Program-made: the position numbers and the translations under genes | Origin: JAHEFT01 sp963766195 | Lineage (GTDB): Bacteria; Pseudomonadota; Gammaproteobacteria; Xanthomonadales; SZUA-36 | DNA length: 64,000 nucleotides | Direction: 5' to 3' | NCBI GenBank assembly: GCA_963766195.1 | Contig: CAVXYY010000004.1 | Location: 1 to 64,000 of the forward strand | Notes under the pieces: generated by a model | The model's database searches: none | What the model saw: only the letters and a program-made list of their open reading frames with translations | What the model was told of the DNA's origin: nothing | In this document: piece after piece, positions 8,901-17,851 of the stretch | Numbering within the stretch: the stretch's first letter is position 1 | Layout of the letters: the number at the start of each line of letters is the position of its first letter

Positions 8901-10119
8901 CGGGGAACAGTTAATCAGCGCCGTAGGCGTCGGCACGCACCGGGCCTCGCCGTATAACGTCGGCGTGATCCCGGTGCATTTCAACCGCAACGGCATTGCC
9001 CAGGTTGAAACCTTTCCGTTGATCAATGGCATGACGCACCACATCGCGCTGAAACCTGCTGTTCCGCATGATCGCCTGTTCATTGATGTTCCGGCGGGGG
9101 CCAGTAGCCTGACGGTATTTGCCGATGGAGCGGACACGGCGCAAAGCAATGGCCTGAAGCTGGAACTCAAGCGGCTGGATTTCAACGCAGCGTTGAGCGA
9201 ACCGCCATTTGCCACGGCGGCGGGCAATCTGCCGGTTGTTGTTTCTGCCAGCGGAGTGGCTGGCGATGGACCTTCCATAACGGTTTTCGGTGTCACCCCG
9301 GGGAGGTGGTACGCCGTTTTGACCAACACCCTGGGTTCTCCAAGCGCCGTTTCGATTCGAGCCGACGTGGAGTTTCAGGGCCAGGCCGTGCAACCCCAGC
9401 CGGGCCTGTGGGAGCCCAATTCCCGTCTTGGGCTGGCCCAGGGTTACGAGTTCAACCAGGGCGGCAGCAGCCGGGCCCTGGTGTGGTACACCTATGACGA
9501 GGCGGGCCAGCCTGCCTGGTATATAGCGAACAACGCTGTTTCCACCGGCAACATCTGGACGTCGGACTTACTGAGGTTCACCAACGACGGCAGCCAGCAG
9601 CACTCCGCGCCGGTCGGCAAAGTGGCGATCGCCCTGCTGGGTGAAAAAGACGCGATGTTTTCCTACACGCTATTCGGTCAGTCGGGTACCGAACGCATGC
9701 AACCGATCAGTCCGCTGACCTGTCCGCAAGTTAACGGTTCCACCGGGAGTTATACCGGCTTGTGGTACCGGGGCGTGGCAGGGCTGGGTGGAGCCAGTGT
9801 GCTGGTCAATGCCAGTACCCAGTCACAGATTCATTACCTGTTCGATGCCAATGGCTTGCCCAGGTGGCTGTATGCGCAGGATATCGTGAACCCGGAGCCG
9901 ACCAACAGCGAATTGCCGATACTGCAATTTAAAGGTTACTGCGCCGTCTGCCAGGCTTCCGGTGTTTCGTCTCAGGCGGTGGGTGTCCTCGAACGCAGCT
10001 TCTCCAGCGAAACGGCAGGAAGCTGGAACCTGGACTACCTGTTCATGACGCCGCTCAACGGTTCGGTTAATCGCACCGACTCGATCATCAAGCTGACTGA
10101 CATCCTGGAGTGTCAATAG
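5914..10119 (+). CDS. Secreted subtilisin-like (S8) serine protease with inhibitor, PA and C-terminal beta domains
   Basis: A 1,401-residue preproprotein. A signal peptide (residues 1 to about 34, ending SPQALA) precedes an inhibitor-I9-like propeptide (YVIELQDPPLATY). The S8 domain carries the catalytic triad Asp200 (ASIDSGINWEHPSF), His273 (DGHGSHTAS) and Ser617 (LTGTSMASPHVAGA), with an inserted PA domain around residues 470-560. After about residue 700 come fibronectin-like and pre-peptidase C-terminal (PPC)-like regions. From about residue 1160 there is a tryptophan/tyrosine-rich beta domain (PGLWEPNS, ALVWYTYDEAGQPAWY, SYTGLWYRG). ATG 5914 has AGGAG just upstream and overlaps the gor stop, so translation is probably coupled. 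The last bases overlap the convergent kynureninase gene. Family membership is certain; the substrate is unknown. Confidence 0.93.
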   Translation: MTFSMIRGSLTGIGARLSLACAGLVFILAVSPQALARDGSDPASSRQRYVIELQDPPLATYEGQRLSVPDRSGGERLWATSTRATGKRKLDTGSPEAKAYLDFVADRHREFEQDVSLLLGRTIKPVYQYSVVANGLTVNISREEAKILAQSPLVKSINPDTRHKLQTYAGPEWIGAGYLWTGDAGFTAAKGEGIIVASIDSGINWEHPSFSNPSLDGYTHTNPLGKYLGLCNDPGSGAQCNGKLIGVYDFIEDDPSTTDVVEENTNGKDNDGHGSHTASIAVGNPVNTFLEGKVNVTVSGVAPRANIISYRVCYVGEPAGSDSGGCEGSAILSAIDQAVKDGVDVINYSIGSDPVDPWRSGDIARAFLNARNAGVFVATSAGNDGPKAGTIGSPANAPWMVAVGNATHNTIFGSVVENLEGGGSTPPGNLFGASLTDGIGQRKIVHARDFGNALCGVGEAELQASCEDNEGLSNPWDGQKPFNGEIVVCDRGTYGRVEKGKNVMLAGAGGYILANVEEQGESVVADDHCLPATHIGSSEGNELRAWLASGSNHKGGISGFGLVESDSFGDQLFESSSRGPALAPVADTLKPNVIAPGTSILAASNFGQALKTLTGTSMASPHVAGAGALLLSVHPDWNVSQVVSAIETTATAELVTDRGIDPATPHERGTGRPQLGEAANAGLYLNVTTNEFINANPAIGGKPRNLNLAGLVDSRCQTSCSFTRKVTDQMGGGSWTATALDFPPGVSVAVSPNTFSLGSGSTRSLEINVDLSASGIVGEWLSGTIRLSANGSSDQFLTVSVYSDGGDLPADWTLTDDRNGGWQAFNLSGLVALPDATFTAGGLVKPEQTSQTLVQDPTDDTPYDDGQGVMTVWHSLPQGGLWLYAETLASTAEDLDLFVGRDDNGNGMAEESEELCASATPVVTEQCNLFDLPAGNYWIIVQNWTATNPSGDVATLVHAAVEPSTDSRFSASGPGMAGAGEAFPVRLSWDNLDALPGEQLISAVGVGTHRASPYNVGVIPVHFNRNGIAQVETFPLINGMTHHIALKPAVPHDRLFIDVPAGASSLTVFADGADTAQSNGLKLELKRLDFNAALSEPPFATAAGNLPVVVSASGVAGDGPSITVFGVTPGRWYAVLTNTLGSPSAVSIRADVEFQGQAVQPQPGLWEPNSRLGLAQGYEFNQGGSSRALVWYTYDEAGQPAWYIANNAVSTGNIWTSDLLRFTNDGSQQHSAPVGKVAIALLGEKDAMFSYTLFGQSGTERMQPISPLTCPQVNGSTGSYTGLWYRGVAGLGGASVLVNASTQSQIHYLFDANGLPRWLYAQDIVNPEPTNSELPILQFKGYCAVCQASGVSSQAVGVLERSFSSETAGSWNLDYLFMTPLNGSVNRTDSIIKLTDILECQ

Positions 10120-11396
10120 CCTGCAACACTTTGGTTGCCCCAGTCATTGATGTTTTGTAACAGGGCGTGACAGTCGGCAAAGCGGTTGTACAAGGGAGCC
10201 GGCGCGACCCGGATCACGTCCGGTTCGCGCCAATCGGTCAGAATTCCGTGTGCCGCGAGGTAACGGAACAGTTGTTGCCCGTCCTGGCGGCCTGAGCGGA
10301 CCCGCAGGGAGAGCTGGCAGCCCCTGCGATCCGGATCGGAAGGCGTGATCACCTCGAGGACTTCATCAAGCCGGGACTGTATGCCATTCACCAGGTAAGC
10401 GGACATGCGCTTTGATTTCTGACGCAGGCGCTCCATACCCGCTGCCTGGAAGATCGACAGCGATGCTTTCAGGGGCGCCATCGACAATATGGGCGGGGTG
10501 GACAGTTGCCAGGCCGCGGCCCCGGCAGACGGCGCAAACCGCGGCTCCATTCTGAAGCGGCTTTCCCGGTCGTTACCCCACCAGCCGTTTAACCGCGGCA
10601 TTTCAATGCTGTGATGTCTTTCGTGGACGAAACACCCGGCAATCGCGCCGGGCCCGGAATTAAGGTATTTGTAATGGCACCAGGCGGCAAAGTCACAACC
10701 GCTGTCGTGCAGTGAAAGCGGCACGTTGCCGATGGCATGCGCCAGGTCAAAGCCGATCATCGCCCCCGAACGGTGCGCCGCGGCCGTCAGCCTGGGCAAG
10801 TCAAAAAACTGTCCGCTGATGTATTGAACCCCCGGCCACAATACCAGTGCGATTTCTTCACCATGTGTATCCAGCCAGTTTTCCACGGCGCTCTCAGAGA
10901 CGCCTTGTCGGCCGCTGTCCGGAGCCAGTTCAACCAGGCACTCCGCCGGGTCCAGGCCATGAAAACGCAGTTGTGATTCCACCGCGTAGCGGTCCGAGGG
11001 GAAGGCGTGCTGTTCCAGCAGGATTTTCCGCCGCTTCCCCTGCGGGCGGAAGAAGCTGACCATCATCAGGTGCAGGTTCACCGTCAGGGTATTCATCACG
11101 ACGATTTCCGCCGGCCGCGCCCCGGTCAATTCCGCCAGGGGCAGGCAGAGCTTCGAATTGAGATCCATCCACGGAGAATCGCCCTCGAAGTGGCCGCGCA
11201 CCGCCAGGATGCGCCAGGCATCCAACTCCTCCTGCAGGGACTGTGCGGCCGCCTTTGGCTGCAAACCGAGTGAGTGGCCACAGAAATAAATCTGTTCCGT
11301 CCCGTCATCATTCAGTGGAATGTGGAATTCATCGCGAAAACAGGCGAGTGAATCGTCGCGGTCCAGTTCTCTTGCGGTTTCTGACAGGGCTTTCAT
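10113..11396 (-). CDS. kynU: Kynureninase
   Basis: PLP enzyme that cleaves kynurenine to anthranilate and alanine (3-hydroxykynurenine likewise) in tryptophan catabolism. The 427-residue protein is full length. It shows the N-terminal YFCGHSLGLQP, the cofactor-binding FDLAHAIGN, and the Schiff-base lysine Lys243 in AAWCHYKYLNSGPG. The C-terminal domain contains RGCQLSLRV and DWREPDVIRVAPAPLYN. No tryptophan dioxygenase or kynurenine formamidase gene lies in this window, so the rest of the pathway must be elsewhere. It converges on the S8 protease gene with a 7-base overlap. A REP-type repeat pair lies upstream. Confidence 0.95.
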   Translation of the reverse strand: MKALSETARELDRDDSLACFRDEFHIPLNDDGTEQIYFCGHSLGLQPKAAAQSLQEELDAWRILAVRGHFEGDSPWMDLNSKLCLPLAELTGARPAEIVVMNTLTVNLHLMMVSFFRPQGKRRKILLEQHAFPSDRYAVESQLRFHGLDPAECLVELAPDSGRQGVSESAVENWLDTHGEEIALVLWPGVQYISGQFFDLPRLTAAAHRSGAMIGFDLAHAIGNVPLSLHDSGCDFAAWCHYKYLNSGPGAIAGCFVHERHHSIEMPRLNGWWGNDRESRFRMEPRFAPSAGAAAWQLSTPPILSMAPLKASLSIFQAAGMERLRQKSKRMSAYLVNGIQSRLDEVLEVITPSDPDRRGCQLSLRVRSGRQDGQQLFRYLAAHGILTDWREPDVIRVAPAPLYNRFADCHALLQNINDWGNQSVAGY

Positions 11397-11442
11397 GAAT
11401 GTAACCTCTTATCCATATTTGATCGGGCGACGGCGTTTCGGG

Positions 11443-11569
11443 GTAGGAGCGGATTAGCACAGGCGATGGAGACAGGACGATTTTGCCGCAGGCAAAGAAG
11501 TCCTGTTGGAATACCGTCGTGCGTCCGCGAGTGATTCCTGATTTTATCGCGGATAAATCCGCTCCTACC
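11443..11569. repeat. REP-like inverted pair upstream of kynU/queA
   Basis: GTAGGAGCGGATTAGCAC (11443-11460) faces the reverse-oriented CGCGGATAAATCCGCTCCTAC (11549-11569). Between them an inner hairpin has perfect arms ACAGGAC (11472-11478) and GTCCTGT (11500-11506). The same repeat core recurs at 33.96, 41.6, 46.1, 48.7 and 56.4 kb, always beside or between genes apart from the last. Confidence 0.85.
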
Positions 11570-11579
11570 ATGAGAACAG

Positions 11580-11593
11580 GGCATTATAATGCC
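11580..11593 (+). promoter_or_regulatory. Palindromic -10 region of the queA promoter (candidate)
   Basis: GGCATTATAATGCC is a perfect 14-base palindrome that contains a consensus TATAAT (11585-11590), 28 bases upstream of the queA start codon. It could serve as a -10 element and as a small operator. No good -35 hexamer is visible at the usual spacing, since that position falls inside the REP repeat. The assignment is tentative. Confidence 0.4.
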
Positions 11594-11618
11594 GCGCAAT
11601 CTCTCGAGGTGAAGGCCA

Positions 11619-12635
11619 TTGAAACGCAGCGACTTCCAATTTGAACTGCCAGCGGAACTGATTGCCCAGCAGCCGCTTGCCCGGCGCTCGGACAGCAGGC
11701 TTCTGCACCTGGCCAAATCCGGCGGGCGGATCACCGATCAGGGTTTCCGGGATCTACCCGGTCTGCTGGCGAAGGGCGATTTGCTGGTGTTCAACAACAC
11801 GCGGGTGATCCCGGCGCGGATGTTTGGGCGCAAGGAAAGCGGAGGGCGGGTCGAGATCCTGCTGGAACGGGTCCTCAATGAGCAGGACTGCCTGGCCCAG
11901 TTGCGGGCCAGCAAATCGCCCAAACAGGGATCGCTGATCGTTCTCGAGGATGGATCACGAATCGAGGTGACCGGCCGGGAAGATTCGTTTTTCAGCCTCA
12001 GGCTGCTGGAAGGAACGCTGGGGGAAATCCTCGAAACGCTGGGCCATATGCCCCTGCCGCCCTATATTGAACGTGCCGATACCGAGTATGACCGGACACG
12101 CTACCAGACGGTATACGCCCGCCATCCCGGTGCGGTCGCGGCGCCCACCGCGGGCCTGCATTTCGACGACGCCACCCTGGCGGCGCTCCAATCGCGCGGT
12201 ATAGAGCGGGCTGAAGTTACCCTGCACGTTGGTGCCGGAACGTTTCAGCCGGTGCGCTGCGACCGGGTGGAAGACCACCGGATGCATGCCGAATGGCTGG
12301 AGGTTTCCGCCAGCGTGTGCGAAGCCGTCGAGCGGACCCGGGCGCGGGGAGGGCGGGTCATCGCGGTGGGAACGACCGCGGTGCGTTGCCTGGAAACCGC
12401 CGCTGCAGGCGGCAGTCTCGAGCCCTTTTCCGGCGACAGCCGGATTTTCATCTACCCGGGCTACCGGTTCCGTGTCATCGATGGTCTGGTCACGAATTTC
12501 CACCTGCCCGAATCCACTCTGCTGATGCTGGTTTGTGCACTGGCAGGCACGCACGAAACCCTTGCCGCTTATCGTCATGCGGTGTTGGAGCGTTACCGTT
12601 TCTTCAGTTATGGCGATGCGATGCTGGTTCTCTGA
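11619..12635 (+). CDS. queA: S-adenosylmethionine:tRNA ribosyltransferase-isomerase
   Basis: Transfers the ribosyl part of S-adenosylmethionine to preQ1 at the wobble position of tRNA, making epoxyqueuosine. The 338 residues match the family length, with the N-terminal DFQFELPAELIAQQPL, VFNNTRVIPARMFG, the central AAPTAGLHFDD and the C-terminal VTNFHLPESTLLMLV. The start is TTG 11619, preceded by GAGGTGAAGG. It heads the queA-methyltransferase-tgt-yajC-secDF block. Tgt, which acts before QueA in queuosine synthesis, is two genes downstream. The frame is intact. Confidence 0.96.
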   Translation: MKRSDFQFELPAELIAQQPLARRSDSRLLHLAKSGGRITDQGFRDLPGLLAKGDLLVFNNTRVIPARMFGRKESGGRVEILLERVLNEQDCLAQLRASKSPKQGSLIVLEDGSRIEVTGREDSFFSLRLLEGTLGEILETLGHMPLPPYIERADTEYDRTRYQTVYARHPGAVAAPTAGLHFDDATLAALQSRGIERAEVTLHVGAGTFQPVRCDRVEDHRMHAEWLEVSASVCEAVERTRARGGRVIAVGTTAVRCLETAAAGGSLEPFSGDSRIFIYPGYRFRVIDGLVTNFHLPESTLLMLVCALAGTHETLAAYRHAVLERYRFFSYGDAMLVL

Positions 12636-12682
12636 GCCGGCAGTTGTCATAATTCCACCGCTGATCCATTCCGGAGTTACCC

Positions 12683-13435
12683 ATGTCCACACTGATCGAA
12701 AAGGCACATTCAAGGGAATGGTTTTATTCCTACGAATTGCCCGACGGCAGCACCACGCCGACTTATCACGGCATCGATATCCAGGCGATCCACGATACAC
12801 GCTGGCAGATGCTGGAATCCTGCCTGGACAAATACCTGGGGCCTCAGCGCAGCGGCCTGTCCGCGCTGGACCTGGCTTCGCACCAGGGCTGGTTCGCCTA
12901 CAACATGGCGCGGTCGGGCTTTTCCCGGGTGCTGGGTATCGACGCCCGCCAGGCGCACGTCGACGACAGCAGCCTGATCTCCGGTATTTACGGCATGGAT
13001 CACCTGACGTTCCAAAAAGGCGATATTCACGAGCAAAGCCCGGATCTGCTCGGGCGCTTCGACGTGGTCCTGATGCTGGGCCTGCTCTACCACCTGGAAA
13101 ACCCGGTCGGCGCGCTGCGCGTGTGCCGTGCGCTGTGTAACACGATGTGCGTGATCGAGACACAGATCGTTCCCGGCATGACCGGTTTCGTTGATTACGG
13201 CAGTTACCAGTATGTGCGGCCGTTGATGGGCAGTTTCGGCATCATCGATGAAACCGCCGATACGCACGGGCCTGAAGCCAGCATTACCGGGATTTGCCTG
13301 GTGCCGAGCCTCGACGCCCTGATGTGGCTGCTGAAGAAAGTCGGGTTTTCCAGCGCCGAGGTGCTTGAGCCGCCACCGGAGGCCTATGAGCAACTGCGCT
13401 ACCACAAGCGCGTCATGGTGGCGGCGCGGGTTTGA
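12683..13435 (+). CDS. Class I SAM-dependent methyltransferase, CmoB/DUF1698-like
   Basis: A 250-residue protein with a Rossmann methyltransferase core: motif I LDLASHQGWFAYNMARSG, an acidic motif II residue in VLGIDARQAHV, and the post-motif stretch VLMLGLLYHLENPV. The LLYHLENP segment and the C-terminal layout resemble CmoB/DUF1698 enzymes, which act on the wobble uridine of tRNA. It lacks the longer N-terminal domain of true CmoB. It sits between queA and tgt, and its stop overlaps the tgt TTG start (TTGA). This suggests, without proving, a role in tRNA wobble modification. A small-molecule methyltransferase remains possible. Confidence 0.75.
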   Translation: MSTLIEKAHSREWFYSYELPDGSTTPTYHGIDIQAIHDTRWQMLESCLDKYLGPQRSGLSALDLASHQGWFAYNMARSGFSRVLGIDARQAHVDDSSLISGIYGMDHLTFQKGDIHEQSPDLLGRFDVVLMLGLLYHLENPVGALRVCRALCNTMCVIETQIVPGMTGFVDYGSYQYVRPLMGSFGIIDETADTHGPEASITGICLVPSLDALMWLLKKVGFSSAEVLEPPPEAYEQLRYHKRVMVAARV

Positions 13436-14538
13436 AGTTTACCGTTCACGCTACCAGCGGCAAGGCACGCACCGGCCTGCTGCAAATGGATCGCGGTGAT
13501 GTCCGCACACCGGCCTTCATGCCGGTGGGCACTTACGGCACCGTCAAGGCGATGACCCCGGGCGAGGTCCGGGAAACCGGCGCCGATATTATCCTGGGCA
13601 ACACCTTTCACCTGATGCTGCGCCCCGGCACCGCTGTGATTGAAAAACACGGTGGCCTGCACGGTTTCATGCAGTGGAAGCGCCCCATCCTGACCGATTC
13701 CGGCGGATTCCAGGTCTGGAGCCTCGCGGAACGGCGCAAAATCACCGAGCAAGGCGTCACGTTTGCATCACCCATTGACGGCTCGCAGGTCTTCATGGGC
13801 CCCGAGGAATCGATGGCGGTACAGAAGTCGCTGGGCTCCGACATCGTGATGATTTTTGATGAATGCACGCCGTACCCGGCTACCCCGCAGCAGGCGGGCG
13901 AATCCATGGAATTGTCGCTGCGCTGGGCAGAGCGTTCCAAGCGCGCGCACGAGGGCAACTCCTCGGCCCTGTTCGGGATCGTCCAGGGCGGCATGTACGA
14001 GGACCTCCGGGTCAGGTCCGCCCGCCACCTGGTCGAAGTCGGTTTCGACGGCTACGCTATCGGCGGCTTGTCGGTGGGGGAACCCCACGAGGAGCGTGAC
14101 CGGGTTCTTGATTTTACCGTGCCGGAACTCCCGGACAGCCATCCCCGGTACCTGATGGGTGTCGGCAGGCCGGAAGACATCATCGCGGGCGTGCTGCGCG
14201 GAATCGACATGTTCGATTGCGTGATGCCCACCCGCAACGCCCGCAACGGCTACCTGTTTACCAGCCGGGGCGTGCTCAAGATTCGCAATGCGCGCTATGA
14301 AGAGGACACCTCGCCGGTCGATCCTGAATGCGATTGCGAGACCTGCCTCAATTATTCGCGCGCCTATCTGAGGCACCTGGACCGCTGCAATGAAATACTG
14401 GGCGCACGGCTGATGACCGTTCACAATCTGCGGGTCTACCAGAGGCTGATGCAGGGTCTGCGCGATGCGATCGCGGCCGGAAGCCTGGAGACATTTGCCG
14501 CCGAATACCTGGAGAAGGCGGCACTTGGTCCGCTTTGA
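13432..14538 (+). CDS. tgt: tRNA-guanine transglycosylase
   Basis: Exchanges guanine 34 of GUN-anticodon tRNAs for preQ1. It has 368 residues, with the general acid/base Asp89 in ILTDSGGFQVWS, the substrate-pocket motif GGLSVGEPHEE, the nucleophile-region MFDCVMPTRNARNGYLFT and the zinc site CDCETC followed by YLRH. The start is TTG 13432, overlapping the stop of the upstream methyltransferase. In many gammaproteobacteria tgt precedes yajC-secD-secF, as it does here. Confidence 0.96.
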   Translation: MKFTVHATSGKARTGLLQMDRGDVRTPAFMPVGTYGTVKAMTPGEVRETGADIILGNTFHLMLRPGTAVIEKHGGLHGFMQWKRPILTDSGGFQVWSLAERRKITEQGVTFASPIDGSQVFMGPEESMAVQKSLGSDIVMIFDECTPYPATPQQAGESMELSLRWAERSKRAHEGNSSALFGIVQGGMYEDLRVRSARHLVEVGFDGYAIGGLSVGEPHEERDRVLDFTVPELPDSHPRYLMGVGRPEDIIAGVLRGIDMFDCVMPTRNARNGYLFTSRGVLKIRNARYEEDTSPVDPECDCETCLNYSRAYLRHLDRCNEILGARLMTVHNLRVYQRLMQGLRDAIAAGSLETFAAEYLEKAALGPL

Positions 14539-14594
14539 CTGTAGAAATAATAAAGAAAACGCGTAAATCCATAGGATGACCGCTGCCTTTCACT

Positions 14595-14600
14595 TATAAT
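14595..14600 (+). promoter_or_regulatory. Candidate -10 element upstream of yajC
   Basis: A consensus TATAAT lies 35 bases before the yajC start, in the short tgt-yajC gap. A clear -35 at the standard spacing is not visible. It may give yajC-secDF their own promoter in addition to read-through from queA. Confidence 0.3.
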
Positions 14601-14634
14601 AACCGGCTGCAAATTGTTCTTTACGAGGCTTTTC

Positions 14635-14967
14635 ATGGATATCCTGGATTTTTTCATTGCCAGCGCATATGCGCAGGATGCCGCCCACCGGGTGGTCTGA
14701 TGTCATTCCTGCCGCTGATCGTCATTTTCATCATCTTCTATTTTCTGTTGATTCGTCCGCAGATGAAGCGGGCCAAGGAACACAAGCCAACTGGTGTCTG
14801 AACTGGCTAACGGGGACGAAGTGGTCACCAACGGCGGCCTGCTGGGCCGGATTACGAACGTTGGGGAATCCTTTGTCACAGTTGAACTGGCCGATAACGT
14901 CAAGATCAAGCTGCAAAGGCATGCCGTCGCCAGCGTTGTGCCCAAAGGCACCATCAAATCTGCCTGA
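14635..14967 (+). CDS. yajC: Preprotein translocase accessory subunit YajC (frameshifted)
   Basis: Small single-pass partner of the SecDF complex. The start is ATG 14635 (MDILDFFIASAYAQDAA). The transmembrane helix FLPLIVIFIIFYFLLIRPQ is followed by the conserved cytoplasmic domain NGDEVVTNGGLLGRI and the end VVPKGTIKSA. The three pieces lie in different frames, with breaks near 14685 and 14790. The second looks like an extra C in the codons for EHK-QLVSELANG. Removing the two indels restores a normal YajC of about 110 residues, so these are probably sequence errors. Confidence 0.92.
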
Positions 14968-15018
14968 ACCGGGCTTCCACAACAACATCCAATTTAATTA
15001 ACCTTCCGAGGCCGAATA

Positions 15019-16861
15019 ATGAATCAATATCCTGGCTGGAAGTACGTGCTTATCGTGCTGGTTCTTGGCTCGTGGGCGTACTTTATGCCCTGCCTAACCT
15101 GTACGGCGAAGATCCGGCGCTGCAGGTTACTTCCGCCCGCGGTTTTGCCATTGCCACTGGATCTTGACTGCCAATATCGAAGATGCACTTGTTGTCGAGA
15201 AATTCGGTTACAAGAGCAGTGAGCAGATCGGCAACCGGCTGCTGTACCGCTTTAATTCAACCGAAGACCAGTTACAGGCAGCCGATGCAGTCAAGAAAGC
15301 CCTGGGTGACCAGTTTATCGTGGCGCTGAACCTGGCGCCATGCAACGCCTGATTGGCTGCGTGCCATCGGCGGTAAGCCCATGACCCTGGGCCTGGATTT
15401 GCAGGGTGGCGTGCATTTCCTGATGCAGGTTGACATGGATACTGCCCGTGGCCAGCAACTGGACCGTTACGTGGACGACATTCGCGCTGCACTGCGTGAC
15501 GAAGGTATTCGCTACGTGTCGGTTCGTCGCGAAGGCAATGGCTTGCTGTGCTTGCTGCGCTCTGACGAAGATCGTGCCAGTCGCTGGAAGCATTATCAGT
15601 GACGACCAGAGCCTGCAGGGTTTGACGATCAGCGAAATGCGCGTCGGCGAGATATTTCGGGCTTTCTGCAACTGTCCAGGAACAGCAGTTGCTGGAATTG
15701 CAACAGACTGCCCTGAAACAGAACATCACCACCCTGCGTAATCGCGTCAACGAAATCGGTGTCGCTGAGCCGGTGATCCAGCAGCAGGGCGCCGACCGCG
15801 TCGTGGTGCAACTGCCCGGCGTGCAGGACACGGTGGAAGCCAAGAAAATCATCGGCGCGACGGCTACGCTGGAATACCGGGCGGTGGATGAAGCCAACGA
15901 CGCCTTTACCGCCGCCGCAGACTGGCCGGATTCCGCCTGAGTCGCGGATGTATACCGACAACAACGGCCAGCCGATCCTGCTGAAAAAACGCCTGATCGT
16001 CTCCGGCGACCAGTTGATCGGCGCATCCAGCCGGCTTCGACCAGCAGACCGGCCAGCCCCAGGTCAGCGTGACGCTTGACGGAGTGGGCGCCAAGCGCAT
16101 GCTGGACTTCACCCGTGAAAACGTCGGCAATCGCATGGCCGTGGTTTACATCGAACAAAAGCCGGGCGGCCGCAAAACCGAGGAAGTGATCAGCGTGGCC
16201 GTGGTGCGCGAGCCATTTGGCAAGCGGTTTCAGACCACCGGGCTGGACTCGATGTCGGAAGCCAGCCAGTTGGCGTTGTTGTTACGGGCCGGCGCACTGG
16301 CCGCCCCGATGGAAATCGTCGAGGAACGCACGGTTGGCCCCAGCCTGGGTGCCGACAACGTGGCGCAGGGCTTCAAGTCGGTGGTGATCGGTTTCATCCT
16401 GGTGCTGGTGTTCATGGCGGTCTACTACCGCGTTTTCGGACTGGTCGCCAACCTGGCGCTGTTCGCCAACCTGGTGCTGCTGGTCGCGCTGCTGTCCATG
16501 CTGGGTGCAACGCTGACGATGCCGGGTATTGCCGGTATCGTGTTGACGGTCGGTATGGCGGTGGATGCCAACGTGCTGATTTTTGAACGTATCCGCGAGG
16601 AATTGCGCAGCGGCAATACGCCCGCAGGCCAGTATCCGGGCCGGTTATGACAAGGCTTTTTCAACCATCGCCGACGCCAACATCACGACCCTGATCGCGG
16701 CCTTCGTGCTGTTCCTGTTCGGTACCGGGCCGATCAAGGGATTCGCCGTGACGTTGTCGCTGGGTATCGTGACTTCGATGTTCACCGCGATCATGGGAAC
16801 GCGGGCAGTCATCAACCTGATTTACGGCGGCAAGAAGCGCGTCCGTAAACTGTCCATCTGA
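15019..16861 (+). CDS. secD: Protein translocase subunit SecD (multiply frameshifted)
   Basis: Inner-membrane motor subunit that uses the proton gradient to help complete Sec export. ATG 15019 begins MNQYPGWKYVLIVLVLG. Family motifs appear in order but in changing frames: LGLDLQGGVHFLMQVDM (P1 start), RNRVNEIGVAEP, VVREPFGKRFQTTGL, and the transmembrane block with GMAVDANVLIFERIREE and FGTGPIKGFAVTLSLGI. It ends RKLSI at 16861. I place frame breaks near 15070, 15163, 15340, 15585, 15665, 15930, 16030 and 16625. A cell cannot easily lose SecD, and each piece is well conserved, so the breaks look technical. Confidence 0.93.
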
Positions 16862-16870
16862 GGTGCGGCA

Positions 16871-17820
16871 ATGAAATTTCTGAACAAGAAAACCAGTATC
16901 GATTTCGTCGGAAAACGCAAAATCGCGTTCGTCGCTTCGGCCAGCCTGATCGTGCTCAGTATCGTCATGCTGTTTGCCGCAGGACCTGAATTACGGGCTT
17001 GATTTTACCGGTGGAACCCTGATCGAGGTCAGTTACCCTTCCACGCCCGAGATATCCAAGGTGCGAGACAACCTCAGCGCTGCCGGAATGGCCGATTCCA
17101 TTGTGCAGACGTTCGGAACGCCAACCGACATCGTGGTCCGGATTCCGCCGCGCGAGGACGAGGAAGCAGAGTGACGCCGAAATATCGACGATAGTCCTGG
17201 CCGCCTTGCAGCAGGGCGTGGACGGCGCAATCGAGATGCGCCGCGTCGAGTTCGTGGGTCCGCAGGTCGGTGAGGAACTCGCCGAACAGGGGATACTGGC
17301 CGTGGTCTACGCGCTGATCGGTATCTTTTTCTATGTAATGATGCGTTTCCAGTGGCGGTTTTCCGTGGGTGCGGTTGCTTCCCTGGTGCATGACATCATC
17401 ATCACGATGGGCATCCTGGTGACCCTGCAGGTTGAATTTGACCTGACCGTCGTGGCCGCTCTGCTGGCCGTGGTCGGTTATTCTCTGAACGACACGATCG
17501 TCGTGTTTGACCGTATTCGTGAAAACTTCCCCCGGTTGCGCAAGTCGTCACCGCTGGAAGTCGTGAACACGTCCATCAACCAGACGCTGTCGCGCACCAT
17601 TGATGACCGGTCTTCACCACCTTGCTGGTGTTGATTGCGCTGTTCATCTTCGGCGGTGAGATCATCCACTCGTTCGCATTCACGCTGATCATCGGCATCG
17701 TCGTGGGTACGTATTCGTCGATCTACGTCGCCAGCACCGTGTCTGCTGGAACTCGGCGTCAGCAAATTCGACCTGATGGCAGTGGAAAAAGAAGGGGTGG
17801 CGATCAACCCGAACCCCTGA
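16871..17820 (+). CDS. secF: Protein translocase subunit SecF (multiply frameshifted)
   Basis: Partner of SecD in the Sec translocon. ATG 16871 begins MKFLNKKTSIDFVGKRK, followed by the family's GLDFTGGTLIEVSYP, then RVEFVGPQVGEELAEQG, the transmembrane core SLVHDIIITMGILV and VVGYSLNDTIVVFDRIREN. The C-terminus LMAVEKEGVAINPNP ends at 17820. Breaks occur near 16980, 17170, 17605 and 17745. The gene follows secD after nine bases. As with secD, the fragments together give a full-length family member. Confidence 0.93.
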
Positions 17821-17851
17821 AGGCGGTTGGGGGTCTGCGCGGCGCAGACTC

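Noticed and set aside
11955..13163. A 402-codon minus-strand frame opposite queA and the methyltransferase
   Set aside because: Its composition is arginine and glycine heavy with no motif, and both plus-strand genes are well conserved.
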